A stretch of DNA of 11,458 bases from Lactobacillus sp. (GCA_003482405.1 DMZB01000040.1:2267-13724), one strand, 5' to 3'. Shown: positions 1 to 6,540, counted from the first letter of the stretch. The notes: generated by a model not told the origin, from the sequence alone. Numbers and translations: made by a program.

Positions 1-26
1 GGCATCACTCTCTTAAACGTGCTCCC
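1..26 (-). repeat. Dispersed intergenic repeat, copy 1 (cut by window edge)
   Basis: Read on the minus strand this is GCACGTTTAAGAGAGTGATGCC followed by the window edge. It matches the repeat upstream of rapZ (10466-10487) at 19 of 22 positions. Only the end with the AAACGTGC box is inside the window. It lies in the long leader between the T-box terminator and a gene beyond the left edge. There is no usable start codon: the two minus-strand ATGs in 1-120 either stop at once or run 13 codons to a TGA. Confidence 0.6.
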
Positions 27-95
27 AATCTCTGAATCCTGTGCATAAGCTGTAAATCAAGACATTCGGAAAACCACCGAATATCTCACCTCACT

Positions 96-134
96 TCTTA
101 TTGCTCGGATTCAAACCGGTCTTGGTCACACTCT
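96..134 (-). repeat. Dispersed intergenic repeat, degenerate copy 2
   Basis: The first 13 plus-strand bases, TCTTATTGCTCGG, are identical to 8491-8503. Without any gap, the GG, GG and CACTCT blocks further on also fall in register with the whiA-upstream copy, while the bases between have diverged. It sits just downstream of the T-box terminator, so it would be in the untranslated leader of the T-box transcript only when readthrough occurs. Confidence 0.55.
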
Positions 135-138
135 CAAC

Positions 139-181
139 AAAAAAATCGTCCCTGCTATGCGTTATGCATAACAGGGACGAT
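139..181 (-). terminator. T-box-controlled intrinsic terminator
   Basis: On the minus strand two 16-base arms (181-166 and 160-145) pair fully with one T·G wobble around a 5-base loop, and are followed by seven T residues (145-139). The left arm begins ATCGTCCCTG, and its GTCCC would alternatively pair with the GGG of the T-box. This is the usual mutually exclusive terminator/antiterminator arrangement. Confidence 0.93.
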
Positions 182-385
182 TGATTACCGTGGTACCACC
201 CAGCTTAATGTGGTGAGCCTTGCGCCCATCACATTCACTCTCACTGGGATAACGGTCCAGCGATGCCCGGTCATTTTCGTTTTCAAGTATTTCGATGAGA
301 TGACCCTGATCGGTTCGCAGCGACCACCGACTTCCTGACACACAGATCATTCACTACTAGGTTTGAAAACAATGATTAAATGTTC
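139..385 (-). promoter_or_regulatory. T-box riboswitch leader (tRNA-sensing)
   Basis: The minus strand carries TGGGTGGTACCACG at 202-189, a clear T-box, followed by the competing terminator. Upstream lie a hairpin typical of T-box leaders (about 335-312, GTCGG … CCGAT around GCTGCGAA), a GGTCAT/ATGACC stem (about 306-268) and a GTGA…TCAC hairpin (about 238-213). In the T-box family the bulge TGGN pairs with the uncharged tRNA end; here it is TGGT (198-195), which suits a tRNA with A at position 73. I could not assign the specifier codon with confidence. The controlled gene, probably an aminoacyl-tRNA synthetase or an amino-acid enzyme or transporter, lies left of the window. Confidence 0.92.
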
Positions 386-391
386 ATTAGA

Positions 392-420
392 AATATACTA
401 GCATTTTAATGCTTTGTCAA
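392..420 (-). promoter_or_regulatory. Promoter of the T-box leader
   Basis: A perfect -35 TTGACA (420-415), a 17-base spacer and -10 TATATT (397-392) face left. The -35 begins only 14 bases after the stop codon of the ABC exporter gene, with no GC-rich terminator hairpin between. Readthrough from that gene into the T-box leader is therefore possible, and termination would then fall to the T-box terminator. Confidence 0.85.
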
Positions 421-434
421 ACGCTTTTTTAAAT

Positions 435-2060
435 TTAATTCAACAAGGTCAATACATGGCTATTTTCATTAACCTCATAATGTTTGAAGTGATATTTTGC
501 CATCTCTTCGGGAACATAATGATGGGCAACTTCAACCACCGCTTTTGAAGACGAATAAAGGACTTCGCGTACCTGCAGTGAGGCCTTTGCATCTAAGCTA
601 GCCGTAATTTCATCCGCTAGAATAATAGCATGGCGACTCGCTAACGCCCTAGCAATAGCCAAGCGCTGTCTTTGACCGCCGGAAAGATTGCGTCCATCCT
701 CTTCACAAACAAATTTGAGTGGATTATTACCCAACTCATCCAACAGACCAACCTGTTCAATCGCCCGTAAACAATCTTCATCAGAAATTTCATCTCCAAA
801 CCGAATGTTTTCAGCAATTGTGCCTGAAATAACAAATGGCGTCTGCTCTAAAATCGCAAAATCTCCCGGCTGCGTTGACTCATCATCCAATCCCTTACCG
901 TCCAAACGAACTGTGATTTGCCCACTTGTCGGCTTTAAAATACCAGCGACAATTCTGAGAATAGTTGATTTTCCAATACCAGAACGCCCAGTTATCAAAA
1001 TATGATCATGTGTTTGAATACGTAATTGTGGGACCATCACATAATCACCGTTATCATACCGATTGCTAATATTCGTTAACTGAACTTCCTCTGCATTGTG
1101 TCTGGAATCAGTATCTAATTCAGGCTGGTCATCTTCTGTTGTATTAGCGAACATCTTTTGACGAATATCAGTCGTCGTTTGAATTGTGGCAACCATCTGT
1201 GTAACCGACCGTAATGGCCCAACCACACGATCACTGGCTAATAACATCGAGACTAATGCGCTACCAGTAATATTAAACCCATGCGTCATTAACAAGATTC
1301 CTACCAAAATTGGCCCAACAAAACTCAGAATCGAACCCAACCAACTGAACCATTGTGCAAGAATCGTCGTATTGTTCATCTTTTGGTAAGCTTTTTCTTC
1401 TGCCGTTAACGTGGTATTTAGACGCTTTGTTCCCCATTTAAAACCATATGACAACAAGGTTATGCGACCGTTAATCGTCTCTCGCAACAATTGCACGAAG
1501 CTTTCATTCTTGGTTGTCCATTCATGTGATGCATTTTGAATGCGTTTACCCATTAACAGTGGTGGTACCGCTGACGCGCCTGAAAACAGGATAAATGTCA
1601 ATCCTAATAGCCAACCAAACGACAGCAAATAGATCGTTGAAAAAACAACCATTGAAAGCTGATAAATCAACGTAAATAAAGCTTGATAATAATTTGTTTC
1701 AAGCAATTTAAACTCGTTCAAAACAGTTGATGTGATTTGACCAGCATCTCTAACGTTTACTTGACGAAGCTGTCTGGCGACATATTGCCCTTTCAGTTTA
1801 ACCAGTGCTTCTCGAATAAACCGATTCTTAAGAAGCTCACCAACATATATGGCTGTGTAAACAACACCATAGCCGCCCACGCCAATTAATATGATGTTCC
1901 AAACGATTTGACTGGATGGCCGAACCAGTTTGGCAACCTCGCCAAATAATTGCGCGTTAACAATTCCATCTAACGAAGAAATCGGCATCACAATCGCTAA
2001 TAAAATTAGTAAAATTGGCGAACCATAAATTAATGGTTTAAAAAATGTCTTAACCTTCAT
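435..2060 (-). CDS. ABC exporter, fused membrane and ATPase half-transporter (A)
   Basis: This 541-residue protein is a half-size ABC exporter. An N-terminal membrane domain has hydrophobic segments at about 12-30, 50-75, 128-170 and 236-275, and is joined to an ATPase domain from about 325. The ATPase has Walker A GRSGIGKST (358-366), Q-loop Q406, signature LSGGQ (459-463), Walker B with D483 and E484, and switch histidines H513/H514, so it looks catalytically intact. Such proteins work as dimers in the membrane and drive export of peptides, lipids or drugs; the substrate is not readable. It is paralogous to the exporter at 4038-5645: both share the pattern N-[DE]-x-KLLE-x-NY in the membrane domain (115-124 here). 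The start has an AGAGG site six bases upstream. It follows the prenyltransferase gene but has its own consensus promoter. Confidence 0.92.
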   Translation of the reverse strand: MKVKTFFKPLIYGSPILLILLAIVMPISSLDGIVNAQLFGEVAKLVRPSSQIVWNIILIGVGGYGVVYTAIYVGELLKNRFIREALVKLKGQYVARQLRQVNVRDAGQITSTVLNEFKLLETNYYQALFTLIYQLSMVVFSTIYLLSFGWLLGLTFILFSGASAVPPLLMGKRIQNASHEWTTKNESFVQLLRETINGRITLLSYGFKWGTKRLNTTLTAEEKAYQKMNNTTILAQWFSWLGSILSFVGPILVGILLMTHGFNITGSALVSMLLASDRVVGPLRSVTQMVATIQTTTDIRQKMFANTTEDDQPELDTDSRHNAEEVQLTNISNRYDNGDYVMVPQLRIQTHDHILITGRSGIGKSTILRIVAGILKPTSGQITVRLDGKGLDDESTQPGDFAILEQTPFVISGTIAENIRFGDEISDEDCLRAIEQVGLLDELGNNPLKFVCEEDGRNLSGGQRQRLAIARALASRHAIILADEITASLDAKASLQVREVLYSSSKAVVEVAHHYVPEEMAKYHFKHYEVNENSHVLTLLN

Positions 2061-2075
2061 AAACCGCCTCTAAAC

Positions 2076-2106
2076 GATTCGTGTTCACTTAATACAGAAT
2101 GCGAAT
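2076..2106 (-). promoter_or_regulatory. Shared leader element with inverted repeat, upstream of ABC exporter A
   Basis: On the plus strand this reads GATTC, six bases, then ACTTAATACAG (2087-2097). The ABC exporter B leader has the same GATTC and ACTTAATACAG at identical spacing, 17 of 22 bases matching. Here the flanks ATTCG (2077-2081) and CGAAT (2102-2106) form an inverted repeat around the core. It lies downstream of the predicted transcription start and just ahead of the ribosome binding site. An operator or an RNA-level site are both possible. Confidence 0.55.
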
Positions 2107-2122
2107 ACAATTATTAGCAATA

Positions 2123-2151
2123 ATTATAGTTCTAATGTAAAAAAGTGTCTA
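2123..2151 (-). promoter_or_regulatory. Promoter of ABC exporter A
   Basis: -35 TAGACA (2151-2146), a 17-base spacer and a perfect -10 TATAAT (2128-2123) face the ABC gene. They lie just after the prenyltransferase stop codon. The two genes may therefore be transcribed separately although they share a strand. Confidence 0.82.
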
Positions 2152-2169
2152 AACGTGAAAAAAATTTTT

Positions 2170-3087
2170 TTACAGCCATGCACCAATTGCAAATAAGGTG
2201 GTATATCCAACATAAAAAAGTGACGTGTTCTTAATCACAGACATATATGTTTTCTGCTTATCCTGAACAGCATAAAATGGCTTGATGCCTCGCCACATAA
2301 TCGGCAATAACAAGACGCTTACAACGGTGATCCATGGTGTAAGGCCAAACAGTAAGTTAACAATTGGCCATAAGCTACCAAGAATTAACAATAGTTGCAT
2401 CACACGAACAGCACGTTTGCGACCAATGAAATATGCGAGGGTATGCCGATGGTTTTTAATGTCTTCATCTAGATCGGCCGTGTTATTACCCAGCTGGACC
2501 GTAAAGAACAGTAACGTGATCGGTAGGCACAATACAAACGTTGTTCCTGCCACAGTCCACGTAAATGGTCGTTGACCGTAGATACTGATGTACACACAAA
2601 CTAGTTCAATCAAATAAGTAATCGAAAATGCGACAACTGCTTCACAAATTGGCATTGCATTCAGCGGATATGGACCTGCTGTGTAGAAAATCCCAATTAA
2701 ATAACCAATCACACCGAATAATAATACTGGCCACCCCGTTCTAAGCACCAGAAACACACCAGGAATCGGGGAAATAACATACAAGGCAACTGCTAGCCAC
2801 CACACGCCATGTTTGGGCAAATTCAGACGACCAATTGGATTAGTATGAGCCGCGTAACCTTCCCGATCCGCAGCGTGCACATAATCATAATAGTTATCGG
2901 AAACATTAACAGCTAAATCAAAAATAAAAACATCGACTAAACACAAAAGTACATTGATCCAATTAACCACGCCATATTGGTACTGTGCGATTGCCGACCC
3001 CAAAATAAACCACATAATGTTTAACGGTGCAATATAAATTTCGGTTAATGTTACAAATACTGACCAAGTTAACCATTTCTTATTCAT
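2170..3087 (-). CDS. UbiA/MenA-like membrane prenyltransferase
   Basis: This 305-residue integral membrane protein, about eight to nine hydrophobic segments, belongs to the UbiA superfamily and most resembles 1,4-dihydroxy-2-naphthoate polyprenyltransferase (MenA). That enzyme joins a polyprenyl chain to a quinone precursor, using two aspartate-rich motifs that hold magnesium and diphosphate. Both are visible: N61-V-S-D64-N-Y-Y-D68 with D74, and N201-N-T-A-D205-L-D207-E-D209. The stretch FYTAGPYPL (134-142) and the length also fit MenA. No other quinone-pathway gene is in the window, so it may act on a scavenged precursor or on a different aromatic acceptor. The start has GGGGAG six bases upstream. 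A TetR-like operator lies 27-38 bases before the start codon. After the stop only an A7T7 run follows, without a GC-rich terminator. Confidence 0.88.
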   Translation of the reverse strand: MNKKWLTWSVFVTLTEIYIAPLNIMWFILGSAIAQYQYGVVNWINVLLCLVDVFIFDLAVNVSDNYYDYVHAADREGYAAHTNPIGRLNLPKHGVWWLAVALYVISPIPGVFLVLRTGWPVLLFGVIGYLIGIFYTAGPYPLNAMPICEAVVAFSITYLIELVCVYISIYGQRPFTWTVAGTTFVLCLPITLLFFTVQLGNNTADLDEDIKNHRHTLAYFIGRKRAVRVMQLLLILGSLWPIVNLLFGLTPWITVVSVLLLPIMWRGIKPFYAVQDKQKTYMSVIKNTSLFYVGYTTLFAIGAWL

Positions 3088-3111
3088 CTCTATCTCCCCT
3101 AACTCCCTGAT

Positions 3112-3125
3112 ACGCTAAGGCTATC
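3112..3125. promoter_or_regulatory. Putative TetR-family operator upstream of the prenyltransferase
   Basis: ACGCTAAGGCTATC matches the second operator of the tetR/SDR intergenic region (6473-6486) at 13 of 14 positions; the only change is C for A at the fifth base. It lies directly downstream of a candidate minus-strand -10, TACAAT (3133-3128). A bound repressor would cover the likely transcription start of the prenyltransferase gene. No convincing -35 was found: TTGAAA lies 20 bases upstream of the -10. Confidence 0.6.
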
Positions 3126-3176
3126 ACATTGTACACAACTTTTTAAAATGTTTTTTCAAACAATCGCACCATTTTG

Positions 3177-3193
3177 TTTGACCTTTTCTGACC
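3177..3193. promoter_or_regulatory. CtsR operator of clpP
   Basis: On the minus strand this reads GGTCAGA-AAA-GGTCAAA, a tandem heptad repeat that fits the CtsR consensus RGTCAAANANRGTCAAA with one deviation. CtsR is the heat-shock repressor of clp genes in Firmicutes. The box overlaps the clpP -35 element, as expected for repression relieved by heat or protein stress. Confidence 0.88.
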
Positions 3194-3206
3194 TTTGGGT
3201 TAGACT
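3178..3206 (+). promoter_or_regulatory. Promoter of clpP
   Basis: -35 TTGACC (3178-3183), a 17-base spacer and -10 TAGACT (3201-3206). A better-looking TACAAT at 3206-3211 is too far from this -35 (22 bases). The CtsR box covers the -35 and part of the spacer. Confidence 0.65.
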
Positions 3207-3278
3207 ACAATTACGTTGATTAGCAGAGGAGCTTTCCAAGTGCTAAATCACAACGCAAATTACAAGGAGGCCTCAATT

Positions 3279-3875
3279 ATGGCTTTGATTCCAACTGTTA
3301 TCGAACAGTCCAGCCGTGGCGAACGTGCCTACGACATCTACTCACGATTATTAAAAGACCGGATCATTATGGTTTCTGGACCAATTGAAGACGACATGGC
3401 GAACACCATCGTTGCCCAATTGCTGTTCTTGGATGCCCAAGATTCTGATAAAGATATTTACATGTACATTAACTCCCCAGGTGGTGTTATCACTGCCGGC
3501 ATGGCGATCGTTGACACAATGAACTTTGTTAAGTCTGATGTGCAAACCATCGTTATGGGGATGGCAGCCTCAATGGCTTCTATTCTGTCAACTTCTGGGA
3601 CTAAGGGCAAACGTTTCGCATTGCCTCACTCAGAAATCCTGATTCACCAACCTTCTGGTGGTGCTCAAGGTCAGCAAACTGAAATCGAAATCGTAGCCGA
3701 AGAAATCTTGAAGACACGGAAGATGATCAACAGTTTGTTAGCTGAAAAGACTGGCCAAGATCTTGAAACCATTAACCGCGACACTGAACGTGATAACTAT
3801 ATGACCGCTCAGCAAGCTTTGGACTATGGTTTGATCGACCACATTATGGAAAATTCTGAGGAAATGAAGAAGTAG
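3279..3875 (+). CDS. clpP: ATP-dependent Clp protease proteolytic subunit ClpP
   Basis: The product is the 198-residue serine protease subunit that forms two stacked heptamer rings. With Clp/Hsp100 ATPases such as ClpC, ClpE or ClpX it degrades misfolded and regulatory proteins in the cytoplasm. The catalytic triad is complete and at canonical positions: S98 in GMAASMAS, H123 in LIHQP and D172 in RDTERDNY. An open frame extends upstream to 3216, but the start at 3279 is chosen because AAGGAGG sits eight bases before it and the protein then begins [10 protein letters not shown], like other ClpP. It is a single-gene transcript with CtsR-controlled promoter and its own terminator, transcribed against its neighbours on both sides. 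As I recall, clpP lies close to whiA in other lactobacilli; here about 3.6 kb of other genes separate them. Confidence 0.98.
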   Translation: MALIPTVIEQSSRGERAYDIYSRLLKDRIIMVSGPIEDDMANTIVAQLLFLDAQDSDKDIYMYINSPGGVITAGMAIVDTMNFVKSDVQTIVMGMAASMASILSTSGTKGKRFALPHSEILIHQPSGGAQGQQTEIEIVAEEILKTRKMINSLLAEKTGQDLETINRDTERDNYMTAQQALDYGLIDHIMENSEEMKK

Positions 3876-3925
3876 TCAATCGCTACTTAAACGACCTCGG
3901 ATAAATCCAGCTCATATCTAATAAA

Positions 3926-3967
3926 GTCATTGTGTAGACTGCAACTTGCCTACGCAATGGCTTTTTT
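3926..3967 (+). terminator. Terminator of clpP, possibly bidirectional
   Basis: A 12-base stem, GTCATTGTGTAG with CTACGCAATGGC, includes two wobble pairs and encloses an 11-base loop. It is followed by C and six T residues. On the minus strand the same stem is followed by TTTATTAG, so it may also stop transcripts of ABC exporter B arriving from the right. Confidence 0.9.
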
Positions 3968-3997
3968 GTTGATACTTATCACTTTAGATCTTGCAAA

Positions 3998-4011
3998 ATA
4001 CGGTAACGTAT
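3998..4011. repeat. Short inverted repeat downstream of ABC exporter B
   Basis: ATACG-GTAA-CGTAT is a perfect five-base inverted repeat. On the minus strand it is followed by TTTT. It could be a weak terminator after the ABC exporter B stop codon, but the stem is short. Confidence 0.3.
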
Positions 4012-4037
4012 CATTGACACGGCGCTTCCACGAATGG

Positions 4038-5645
4038 TCAATGACTCGTTTCAATTAGATGCCCTTCACTGAGCAAATACACATGATCAAATTTTGCCTT
4101 GATAACATCTGGAATATGATGGTCAACTTCAATAATTGTTAGATTTGGTATTGCCAAGAGTGTTTCATGAATTTGCTTGGCAATAGCAGGATCTAATGAC
4201 GCCGTGCCCTCATCAATTAATAGGCCTTCCCGTTTGAAAGCCAGTGCCCGAGCAATTTCCAACCGTTTAAGCTGACCACCTGATAAATTTTGACCATTTT
4301 CAGACAGCCGCTCTCCCCAATTTTTACTGGTAATGATTGATGCCAGTCCAGCCTGTTGAATTGCATTTACCACCCGCTCTTTTGGTACCTCCATCCCTAA
4401 GGTCAAATTAAACAATATGGTCTCATCGAATACGACAGGCGCTTGTGAAACTTCACTAAACACCGCATTTACCTGAGCACTATTATAGTCATCTGAGTTC
4501 ATCATCAAACGGCCACCGTCAATCGGTAATTCTTTTAAAATAATCCTCAATAAAGTCGACTTACCTGCACCGGAGGCACCCTGAATCAACACCTTTTCAC
4601 CAGTTTTAAGGGACAAATGAAGATCTTTCAGAACTTCATGGGAATCCCTGTAAAAACTGACGTTTGCTATTAACAAACTTTTAAAATGGCCCATTTTTGT
4701 CAGCAATTTGGGTCCATCACAGTCACCCACACTTTTCGTCATGCTTTGAACCTGCTGGCGAATCGTTTTGGTACTACTGATTTGGTTAAAACACCTCATA
4801 ATTTGATTTGCGCTATTCAAAATCATATTTGAAGAATACTGAACGGCAACAAATTGCGGTAGTGTCAGAACGCCTGTTATAGTGAAAAAAATTCCGATTG
4901 CAATTGGTGTTTCTGAAAACAGGTAAAACAAATAAACCATAATGCTATTCGCCAGTGCAATCCCATTTTTTAAGCGTGCATTCGCTGTTTCGGTCGATAA
5001 TATATCAGCATTTAGCCGGTCATGATAACCCGTCTCAGCATGATAGCGGCGAATTGTCAGTGCACCATGCAGCAAATCTTTCACACGAGTAGATAATTGT
5101 TCGTTTTGTTTGGACCACACTGCCGTTTTGACAGTGGTATTGTGTCCAATTAGATGTTGAAAGAGTGTCGGTACAACCATGAAACTCAAGAAAATCAGTG
5201 TTAATTTGAAATTACTCAACAGTGCATAGCCAAGGGTTACAATAACCGTCGACGCGTAACCTAATAACCGAAACAGATTCCGCCAATAATTGTCCTCAAG
5301 TAGTTTTAAATCATTCATTAAAAATGATAAACCACTGGCCTCGAAGTTTTCTTGATTTAAGTCAGCACGCTCGACTTTTGCCTGAATCACTTCATTTTTC
5401 AGATGTTGGTTAATGTGCACGATATTCTTGTTAACCACAACGCTCTGTACATAGCTAAAAACCGAAAAGAACAGAAAACCAATCAGTACAACAATCAAAT
5501 ATTTTCCTACATCAGAACGATCACGATTGGTTATCAGCTTAAAAATATATGCATACGTCGCCGTGTTAAAGGGCACTTCTAAGCCATCCACCAACGCGAT
5601 TATCGCGGCTAAACTAAACCAAAACGGACTCATGTATTTTTTCAT
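4038..5645 (-). CDS. ABC exporter, fused membrane and ATPase half-transporter (B)
   Basis: This 535-residue half-size ABC exporter has hydrophobic segments at about 9-25, 48-72, 125-165 and 230-262, then an ATPase domain from about 322. Conserved elements are Walker A GASGAGKST (356-364), Q401, LSGGQ (454-458), Walker B D478/E479 and switch histidines H509/H510; all catalytic residues are present. It resembles exporter A in length, motif layout and the membrane-domain pattern NDLKLLEDNY (111-120), so the two are probably paralogues and could form a heterodimer. Neither copy shows the degenerate ATP site common in obligate heterodimers. It lies 162 bases downstream of the tetR gene on the same strand, an arrangement often seen for regulated efflux pumps. 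The start has GGAG nine bases upstream. The substrate is unknown. Confidence 0.92.
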   Translation of the reverse strand: MKKYMSPFWFSLAAIIALVDGLEVPFNTATYAYIFKLITNRDRSDVGKYLIVVLIGFLFFSVFSYVQSVVVNKNIVHINQHLKNEVIQAKVERADLNQENFEASGLSFLMNDLKLLEDNYWRNLFRLLGYASTVIVTLGYALLSNFKLTLIFLSFMVVPTLFQHLIGHNTTVKTAVWSKQNEQLSTRVKDLLHGALTIRRYHAETGYHDRLNADILSTETANARLKNGIALANSIMVYLFYLFSETPIAIGIFFTITGVLTLPQFVAVQYSSNMILNSANQIMRCFNQISSTKTIRQQVQSMTKSVGDCDGPKLLTKMGHFKSLLIANVSFYRDSHEVLKDLHLSLKTGEKVLIQGASGAGKSTLLRIILKELPIDGGRLMMNSDDYNSAQVNAVFSEVSQAPVVFDETILFNLTLGMEVPKERVVNAIQQAGLASIITSKNWGERLSENGQNLSGGQLKRLEIARALAFKREGLLIDEGTASLDPAIAKQIHETLLAIPNLTIIEVDHHIPDVIKAKFDHVYLLSEGHLIETSH

Positions 5646-5666
5646 TTTCTACATCTCCAATACCCT

Positions 5667-5694
5667 GATTCACTTGGACTTAATACAGTGAATC
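5667..5694 (-). promoter_or_regulatory. Shared leader element with inverted repeat, upstream of ABC exporter B
   Basis: Perfect eight-base arms GATTCACT (5667-5674) and AGTGAATC (5687-5694) flank a 12-base spacer. The core ACTTAATACAG (5678-5688) and the GATTC eleven bases before it are shared with the exporter A leader at identical spacing. On the minus strand the core contains TATTAA, which could serve as a -10 here, but no good -35 accompanies it. The start codon lies about 20 bases further on. Confidence 0.6.
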
Positions 5695-5730
5695 TAGCAC
5701 CGGTTCAGAAATGCGACAATATGAAAGAAT

Positions 5731-5756
5731 TCATTTTTGCCTATATGCAAAAATGA
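5731..5756. repeat. Perfect 10-base inverted repeat between tetR and ABC exporter B
   Basis: TCATTTTTGC and GCAAAAATGA flank the loop CTATAT. It could be a weak terminator after tetR, since minus-strand ATTCTTTCAT follows, or an operator for the exporter. The uninterrupted T5/A5 arms and lack of a clean T-tract make the assignment uncertain. Confidence 0.45.
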
Positions 5757-5807
5757 GGCTTAATCAGCGTTTTAACATCCCTTTTTCAACCACTCCGTTT
5801 GGCATAG

Positions 5808-6401
5808 TTAATTATTCAACACTGCTTGCATCAGCATCCGCTGTATTCGTTCAAACGGCACGTCAGTCTGCGTGTACACGCCTTGGCGAAGGTTATCGGT
5901 ATGCAATTTGATCGTTGAAAAAATAATGTTACGTAACAGTGAAATATCGACTTGACGCAGCGTTTGGTCGGCAATTCCCTGAAAGAGCAGTTGCTGCACT
6001 GGGCTTTGGTGCACAATCGCGTTGATTTGCTTACCTGCATCGGCGTCAAAAACATAATCCTCTTTCAGCTTTTGAATAATCGTCATACTTTTAGGATATT
6101 TTACCGCATACTCAAATAAGTGCTCGAGGTACTTAGCCATCGCGTCTTCAAACGGCAATCGATTTAAATTTTCGCCGCCATCATTTGCATACAACCGTTT
6201 TAACTCGCGAATATATAACGTTAGAAGTAACGCTTCACGATTTTTAAAATATACATAAATGCTCGACTGTGAAATGCCCACATGTTTGGCAATCTTCGTT
6301 GTCGACACTGCCCCGACGCTGTCTTTAATAATTAAATCACCGGCCACATTTAGAATTCGCTCGTACTTCTGTTCATCCTTTTTCTTCATGATGAATGCCA
6401 T
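5808..6401 (-). CDS. TetR/AcrR-family transcriptional regulator
   Basis: This 197-residue protein has a typical TetR N-terminal DNA-binding domain. The helix-turn-helix spans about residues 30-53 (VSTTKIAKHVGISQSSIYVYF), followed by K-N-R-E-A-L, and the C-terminal half is an all-helical ligand and dimer domain without recognisable family features. TetR proteins usually repress nearby genes and release DNA when a small molecule binds. The gene is divergent from the SDR gene and upstream of ABC exporter B on the same strand. Two palindromes in the divergent region are its likely operators. The ribosome binding site is weak; the start at 6401 or the ATG four codons later (MKKKDEQ) are both possible. 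A candidate promoter, TAGACT-16-TAAACT, would overlap operator 1 and allow autorepression. Confidence 0.92.
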   Translation of the reverse strand: MAFIMKKKDEQKYERILNVAGDLIIKDSVGAVSTTKIAKHVGISQSSIYVYFKNREALLLTLYIRELKRLYANDGGENLNRLPFEDAMAKYLEHLFEYAVKYPKSMTIIQKLKEDYVFDADAGKQINAIVHQSPVQQLLFQGIADQTLRQVDISLLRNIIFSTIKLHTDNLRQGVYTQTDVPFERIQRMLMQAVLNN

Positions 6402-6438
6402 CTCATTTCACTGGAGTTGATTATTTTTAGTTTACCAC

Positions 6439-6467
6439 TTGATGCCGATAAGTCTATCGGTTATAAT
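6439..6467 (+). promoter_or_regulatory. Promoter of the SDR gene
   Basis: -35 TTGATG (6439-6444), a 17-base spacer and a perfect -10 TATAAT (6462-6467). The spacer is filled almost exactly by the first palindromic operator, and the second operator begins at about the transcription start. This is a layout for tight repression. Confidence 0.8.
6445..6460. promoter_or_regulatory. TetR-type operator 1
   Basis: CCGATA-AGTC-TATCGG is a perfect palindrome with six-base arms. It shares the core GATAAGNCTATC with operator 2, 28 bases away centre to centre. It sits in the spacer of the SDR promoter. Confidence 0.72.
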
Positions 6468-6472
6468 CTTTA

Positions 6473-6486
6473 ACGATAAGGCTATC
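6473..6486. promoter_or_regulatory. TetR-type operator 2
   Basis: ACGATAAGGCTATC contains the palindrome GATA-AGGC-TATC. It repeats the core of operator 1 and is matched at 13 of 14 bases by the site upstream of the prenyltransferase gene (3112-3125). It covers about +1 to +12 of the SDR transcript. Confidence 0.7.
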
Positions 6487-6540
6487 TCTTAAAATAACTT
6501 TATCTTCAAACTTACTAATTTAATAAAGAAGGCACTTATT

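Noticed and set aside
162..350. 62-codon minus-strand reading frame
   Set aside because: It lies wholly within the T-box leader and its composition follows the RNA stems; no ribosome binding site or recognisable protein.
3216..3278. 21-residue N-terminal extension of ClpP
   Set aside because: AAGGAGG is placed for the ATG at 3279, the shorter protein has canonical length and catalytic numbering, and the extension begins only about ten bases after the promoter.
435..5645. CydDC-type assembly of the two ABC exporters
   Set aside because: Half-transporter lengths fit loosely, but there is no cydAB nearby, the genes are not adjacent, and I see no feature specific to CydC or CydD.
5711..5911. 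Plus-strand 66-codon frame across the tetR 3' end
   Set aside because: It is antisense to tetR, has no ribosome binding site and includes the inverted repeat; no protein-like features.
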